Positions 60,853 to 64,000 of a DNA stretch of 64,000 nt are shown piece after piece. This DNA is from Curtobacterium sp. MCBD17_013 (GTDB lineage: Bacteria; Actinomycetota; Actinomycetes; Actinomycetales; Microbacteriaceae), in assembly GCF_003234565.1 (NCBI RefSeq), contig NZ_QKTU01000006.1:107181-171180 (forward strand), in the 5' to 3' direction. Under the pieces are notes generated by a model. The model was not told the DNA's origin, searched no databases, and saw only the letters and a list, made by a program, of their open reading frames with translations. A program made the position numbers and the translations under genes. Position 1 is the stretch's first letter. Every line of letters starts with the position of its first letter.

Positions 60853-62199
60853 ATGGCAGAGAACACCGTCAACTTGATCGATGACCGCCAGATAACGGCG
60901 TGGCTCATCGCGAGAGGACTCGATTGGCGTGTGCGGTCCGTCGAGGCAATCACCGTGGACTCTGCGACGTCATGCTCGCGCCGACGGTCTCTGCAGGCAA
61001 CGCCGCTCCGAACGGTGCTTGCGGACGTACCCGGATTGCAACTCGACGCCGATACTTCGCACGCCTTCATCGCCTTGAATGTAGCAACCGTCCCGCGCGG
61101 GCCGCTGGTCGATTTCGACATCGAGGGGCCGTTGGGAGACGCCTGGTTACTTCCCAGACAGGAGATCGCAGCAAGGCAGGCGCTCTTCCTGACATCAATG
61201 GCGTCTTCTTTTCACCCGTCACCTTCAAGTGACCTCGTCACTCTTTTGACGGCCATCCTCGGATTTACCGGGGAGTTCTTCTCGTCGAGGGAGGCTGTCG
61301 CACTAGAAGACTACCTCAGCGTCGGCATCGGACAGGCACCGAGTGCAACTTTTCTAGAGCACTGTCGATCCGTGGCGAACGATTGCCGGCACGTCCTCCG
61401 CCCTCACCTCGATCGCTTCCATGGATACTCAGCCCCCGAGAACCCCACACTTGCTCTTCCGGAACTTGTAGCGAATGGCTTGATTGCGATGGAGGCACAG
61501 GCGACCACAGTGCTCGAGGAGTATCGAGGTCTGATTCTCGCCGCAGACAGTGCCGCGACGCCCGAAGCTGAGGTATTCCTGGAAGCCCTCGCGGACTACG
61601 GTAACTACTACGACCTCATTGCAGCGATGCGCATTCCGCTCGACGAGCCCTTCATGGTGAAGTACTCGGAGCGCCGAGATCTGAAGCTGTCCTGGCCGCG
61701 TCGCGAGGGTCGGCAAGAACTCGTCATCGCGGATGCACAATCAAATCACGCGACCTTCAAGGTCACAGACCCCAACGTGCGGATATCCGTGTTTCAAGCC
61801 GTCCAGATGACTTCTGACGAGTTCGCAGTCGGCGCCTTCCAGTCACGGAAGGACCAGCAGAGCCGAGCGATTTACGCACACGACCCGGATCGCGACTTCC
61901 GCATCCGGTTCCGCTTCCAACTCGGTCTCCTACGGCGCCTCCAGACCATCCCCTATGTTGCGACTGCCCTTCTCGTTCTACTGTCCCTTGCCCTACTACA
62001 TGAGAAGCCCGAGCAACTACGAGACCTAGCTCTGATCGTCGGACCAGCCGCCCTTGCGGCATCAGTTCTGCTGGTACGAGAACCATCTACCCTGGGGTCT
62101 CGTCTGCGCTTGACCAGCTCGCTGCTCCTGGCGATCGCACTCGGCGTACTGGTGCTGGTCGCGACCTTCCTGTATGTCAGAGGACTGCTCTGCGCGTAG
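60853..62199 (+). CDS. Unknown protein with C-terminal membrane segments
   Basis: 448 residues from ATG at 60853 with GGGGGA upstream (an earlier in-frame start at 60757 is less likely). Residues 1 to about 370 are soluble: ITAWLIARGLDWRVRSVEAI, FFSSREAVALEDYLSVGIGQ, and a region rich in acidic and Arg residues. Then three hydrophobic segments, IPYVATALLVLLSLALL, LALIVGPAALAASVLLV and LLLAIALGVLVLVATFLYV, place the bulk in the cytoplasm or outside with a membrane anchor at the end. No family recognised. Lower GC than the core genes. Confidence 0.75.
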   Translation: MAENTVNLIDDRQITAWLIARGLDWRVRSVEAITVDSATSCSRRRSLQATPLRTVLADVPGLQLDADTSHAFIALNVATVPRGPLVDFDIEGPLGDAWLLPRQEIAARQALFLTSMASSFHPSPSSDLVTLLTAILGFTGEFFSSREAVALEDYLSVGIGQAPSATFLEHCRSVANDCRHVLRPHLDRFHGYSAPENPTLALPELVANGLIAMEAQATTVLEEYRGLILAADSAATPEAEVFLEALADYGNYYDLIAAMRIPLDEPFMVKYSERRDLKLSWPRREGRQELVIADAQSNHATFKVTDPNVRISVFQAVQMTSDEFAVGAFQSRKDQQSRAIYAHDPDRDFRIRFRFQLGLLRRLQTIPYVATALLVLLSLALLHEKPEQLRDLALIVGPAALAASVLLVREPSTLGSRLRLTSSLLLAIALGVLVLVATFLYVRGLLCA

Positions 62200-62229
62200 T
62201 GCAGTAGCATCCACCAAAGGAGAGACAAG

Positions 62230-62394
62230 ATGGCAAAGAACACTGGGCGGAGCACCCGTCAGGGCACCGTGATCGGCAGGGTCCAAGCGTCAGGCGCCTC
62301 CAGCACATGGATCAAACGAGACACCTCGTCCGGACGGTTCGTCGACGCGAAAAGGTCCGGCGGCAGCTTCACCGGGATCAAGAGGCAAGGCTGA
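62230..62394 (+). CDS. 54-residue basic protein
   Basis: ATG at 62230 is preceded by AAAGGAGAGACAAG, a strong ribosome-binding site. The product starts MAKNTGRSTRQGTVIGRVQA, continues with STWIKRDTSSGRFVDAKR and ends GSFTGIKRQG. This layout (KNTG...RxG.V..R.Q, KRDT..GRF.D.K, F.G.R) is that of a small hypothetical protein family scattered over bacterial islands, to my recollection. Very basic, soluble, unknown function. Lies 30 bp after the membrane-anchored unknown gene, possibly in the same transcript. Confidence 0.75.
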   Translation: MAKNTGRSTRQGTVIGRVQASGASSTWIKRDTSSGRFVDAKRSGGSFTGIKRQG

Positions 62395-62770
62395 CCCGCC
62401 GCTCGGCGCTCTGCGCGACCGCCGTCGACGGGCAGTCCGACGCCTCGGCCCAAGTCGACCTGGTCACCCTCAATTGCGGTCAGTTAGGTACGCCCGGAAG
62501 CAGCTCTAGCCTGTCGGCGAGGGCTTCCTCAGCGTGACGTCGATCGTTCCGCACCGATCTTTCTCGTCATCTTCGTTGTTCATTCAAGGGCTTCCTCCCT
62601 CTCACGACGCGCACACCTCGTGGTGTCGCTTGTGCCTGGGTACGACGTCCACGGGAAAGGGCTGGACATGCGTGGTGCTGCGGTCCGACCCGCTCTCGGA
62701 TCTTTGGCGACGGGCGGTCCGCGCGCGGGAAACGAGGATGAGTTGTGGCTACTGCCCCTACCCTTGACGC
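62395..62770. other. 376-bp stretch without a confident gene
   Basis: On the minus strand a 25-codon frame (62506-62583, MNNEDDEKDRCGTIDVTLRK) follows a strong GGGAGGAAG ribosome-binding site, so a small peptide is possible. Longer frames here on both strands look like composition artefacts. The right end holds the probable leaderless promoter of the HTH gene. Confidence 0.35.
62759..62764 (+). promoter_or_regulatory. -10 element of a probable leaderless promoter for the HTH gene
   Basis: TACCCT followed by six bases and the ATG at 62771. Same layout as other leaderless genes in the window, here inside the island. Confidence 0.4.
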
Positions 62771-63061
62771 ATGTCCCGAACGGATCGCTACCGGCCGCGC
62801 GAGCTGGCGCCGGAGCCATGGCCGCACGAGCCGGCTTCTGATCCTGTCGCCGAACTTGCTCGGCAGTTCGCGCTCCGGCTCACGGACACGATTGGGAACC
62901 GGAGTATCAGATCAGTGGCGGCTGAGGCGCAAGTAAGCCACGTCACCGTGCTGAACATCCTCGCTGGCAAGGTGTGGCCCGACCTGGAGACGATCGGCCG
63001 GCTCGAGTACGGGTTGAACGCAGACCTCTACCCCGGCCGCGGGCAACGACGCAGGCGCTAA
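62771..63061 (+). CDS. Short Xre-type HTH protein
   Basis: 96 residues. After a Pro/Glu-rich start, VAELARQFALRLTDTIGNRSIRSVAAEAQVSHVTVLNILAGKVWPDLETIGRLEYGL is a helix-turn-helix of the Xre/Cro type (VAAEAQVSHVTVLNIL as the recognition unit). The tail is basic (GRGQRRRR). Probably a DNA-binding regulator of the island. Convergent with the next gene, with two bases between the stops. Confidence 0.8.
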   Translation: MSRTDRYRPRELAPEPWPHEPASDPVAELARQFALRLTDTIGNRSIRSVAAEAQVSHVTVLNILAGKVWPDLETIGRLEYGLNADLYPGRGQRRRR

Positions 63062-63063
63062 GC

Positions 63064-63492
63064 TCACACACCTCGCGCCCCGGGATCATCCGTGTTCCTC
63101 GGTACGTCCCGCAGCTGCTCGCCCGCGTTCAACACCACGGCACCGTCGAGGAGCGCGAAGTCCTGGATCATGCTCGATCGTGGTTGAGCGCGAAGCGTCG
63201 CACTACGCTCAGCTATCTGGCGTTGCTGCACCATGTGCAGCACGAAGCGTGTCAGCGCTGACTCGACCGGCCCGTTCGTGCGGATCGCACGTTCACCAGT
63301 GCCCAGATCCGCAATGACGGTCACCGTCAAGTCACCGTGCGACGCTGCGACATCGACATGACGCCCAAGATCGACGACCTCGACATCCACCCCGGCTGGC
63401 ACAACGATGCCTCGCAACCATCCCAGGTCCGCGTCGATCCCATCCACTGCCGCGATGCGAATCGAGGCTGGACTTTCACGCCTCATGGTCAT
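63064..63492 (-). CDS. Hypothetical protein
   Basis: 142 residues from ATG at 63490-63492; a GTG at 63504 would abut the divergent gene and an ATG at 63486 is also possible. Acidic and soluble: IRIAAVDGIDADLGWLRGIV, VEVVDLGRHVDVAASHGDLT, then a helix VESALTRFVLHMVQQRQIAE. No family recognised and no ribosome-binding site. Starts 12 bp from the oppositely oriented truncated gene. Confidence 0.5.
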   Translation of the reverse strand: MTMRRESPASIRIAAVDGIDADLGWLRGIVVPAGVDVEVVDLGRHVDVAASHGDLTVTVIADLGTGERAIRTNGPVESALTRFVLHMVQQRQIAERSATLRAQPRSSMIQDFALLDGAVVLNAGEQLRDVPRNTDDPGARGV

Positions 63493-63498
63493 TAGACT
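63493..63498 (+). promoter_or_regulatory. -10 element of a probable leaderless promoter for the truncated gene
   Basis: TAGACT followed by six bases and the ATG at 63505. Supports the interrupted frame being a real gene. Confidence 0.4.
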
Positions 63499-63504
63499 TA
63501 CCAC

Positions 63505-63662
63505 ATGACGGCGACGAGATCGAGCAGTTCGCGAACCTCGCTGAGCTTCGCGGAGGGCGGCGTTTGGCGCGTCGAGACGACAACGACGTCATACGTCGTC
63601 GATCTCACCGGCGCAACGCTCTCGTGTGCGCTTACGGTTCCAACGTCCGCTGGGTGGGTGTC
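63505..63662 (+). pseudogene. Small gene truncated by the IS3-family element
   Basis: Leaderless-type ATG at 63505. The frame reads SSRTSLSFAEGGVWRVETTT and SYVVDLTGATLSCALTVPTS, with the look of a small beta-rich protein (WRVET...SYVVDL). At about codon 53 it runs into sequence that belongs to the insertion element end and stops at 63702 with unrelated residues. The 3' part should lie beyond the element, outside the window. Confidence 0.55.
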
Positions 63663-64000
63663 TGACCTGTCCCGGGTTTCCCGGACGCTCTCTTTGTGTT
63701 GATCATGCCGCGGTTTCGGCGGCGGTGTAGAGGTTTTCGAATTCGATGGGCGAGTAGTAGGCGAGCGCGGAGTGGCGTCGGGTGGGGTTGTAGAACGCTT
63801 CGATCCACTCGAACATCGCCGACGCGAGCTCGGCGCGGGTGGGCCAGTCGCAGCGGTCGAGCAGCTCGATCTGCATCGAGCCGAAGAATGATTCCATCAG
63901 CGCGTTGTCATACGCGGACGCGACCTGTCCCATTGAGCCGAGGAGCCCGGCTTCGCGGAGCCGGCTGCCGAATAACCATGACGTGAATTGCGCTCCACGA
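63663..64000. mobile_element. IS3-family insertion sequence, partial (runs off the window)
   Basis: The left-hand edge is placed at TGACCTGTCCCGGGTTTCCC, beginning with the TG expected of an IS3 terminal repeat and lying just outside the transposase stop. The element contains the C-terminal part of the transposase gene on the minus strand. The other end and any target duplication are beyond base 64000, so the boundary is provisional. Confidence 0.65.
63703..64000 (-). CDS. IS3-family transposase OrfB, C-terminal part
   Basis: Integrase-core transposase; the N-terminal part is outside the window. Visible: GAQFTSWLFGSRLREAGLLG, SMGQVASAYDNALMESFFGS with the catalytic Glu of the DDE triad in ALMES, then MQIELLDR, FEWIEAFYNPTRRHSALAYY and SPIEFENLY at the C terminus. 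These are the classic rve/IS3 endings. Frame continues to base 64000 without stop. Confidence 0.92.
   Translation of the reverse strand, partial: RGAQFTSWLFGSRLREAGLLGSMGQVASAYDNALMESFFGSMQIELLDRCDWPTRAELASAMFEWIEAFYNPTRRHSALAYYSPIEFENLYTAAETAA

Overview
The window is about 64 kb of very GC-rich DNA from an actinobacterium. It is most likely a member of the Microbacteriaceae, and the mix of plant-polysaccharide sugar operons, short intergenic gaps and GTGA/ATGA gene overlaps would suit a Curtobacterium-like plant-associated species. Other support is the complete glutamate-to-haem pathway in its Gram-positive (coproporphyrin) form, the actinobacterial mismatch endonuclease NucS, lipoprotein and Tat-lipoprotein binding proteins, and many apparently leaderless promoters (TANNNT six or seven bases before the start codon). 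The genus is an inference.

Layout. Positions 1-7402: the end of an ABC ATPase gene, then a sugar locus in which pfkB kinase, binding protein and two permeases (minus strand) diverge from a DeoR regulator and a family-4 glycosidase. 7448-8770: nucleotidyltransferase and MarR regulator. 8873-20257: a haem biosynthesis locus. hemE, cgoX, three small envelope-type genes, hemQ, hemH, hemC, hemD, hemB and hemL lie on the minus strand and hemA diverges from hemE; every step from glutamyl-tRNA to haem b is present. 20293-36747: mixed housekeeping and transport genes (Nudix, an acidic repeat protein, a beta-lactamase-like pseudoenzyme, M13 peptidase, UraA, MATE, LacI/MFS, nucS, HAD, CynX-type MFS, NmrA, kinase, VOC, MarR, AraC). 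36794-46385: a hemicellulose-type module of LacI, binding protein, two permeases, a GH1-like and a GH2 enzyme, next to a secreted GH54 arabinofuranosidase with two ricin-type lectin domains. Matching operator-like sites tie the two units together. 46781-49571: a secreted protein, an L,D-transpeptidase lipoprotein and an SDR. 49717-52967: a third sugar ABC operon. 53577-57252: cupin, GlxA-type regulator, MFS and SDR, with a palindromic repeat on both sides of the cupin/glxA pair.

From about 57680 to 63662 base composition and style change: lower GC, more AT-rich codons and mostly unrecognised genes. This looks like a genomic island. It holds a two-gene unit of unknown protein plus Xre-ImmA/IrrE metallopeptidase, a frameshifted membrane protein, an unknown protein with a soluble front and C-terminal membrane segments, a 54-residue basic protein, a short HTH protein, and a small gene cut by an IS3-family element that runs off the right edge. 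No integrase, CRISPR array, tRNA or rRNA gene was recognised.

The best candidates for something new are the Xre-ImmA two-gene unit with its membrane-protein neighbours, the set of degenerate enzymes (a class A beta-lactamase fold lacking all three catalytic motifs and two SDRs with altered catalytic residues), the acidic repeat protein, and the repeated intergenic palindromes.
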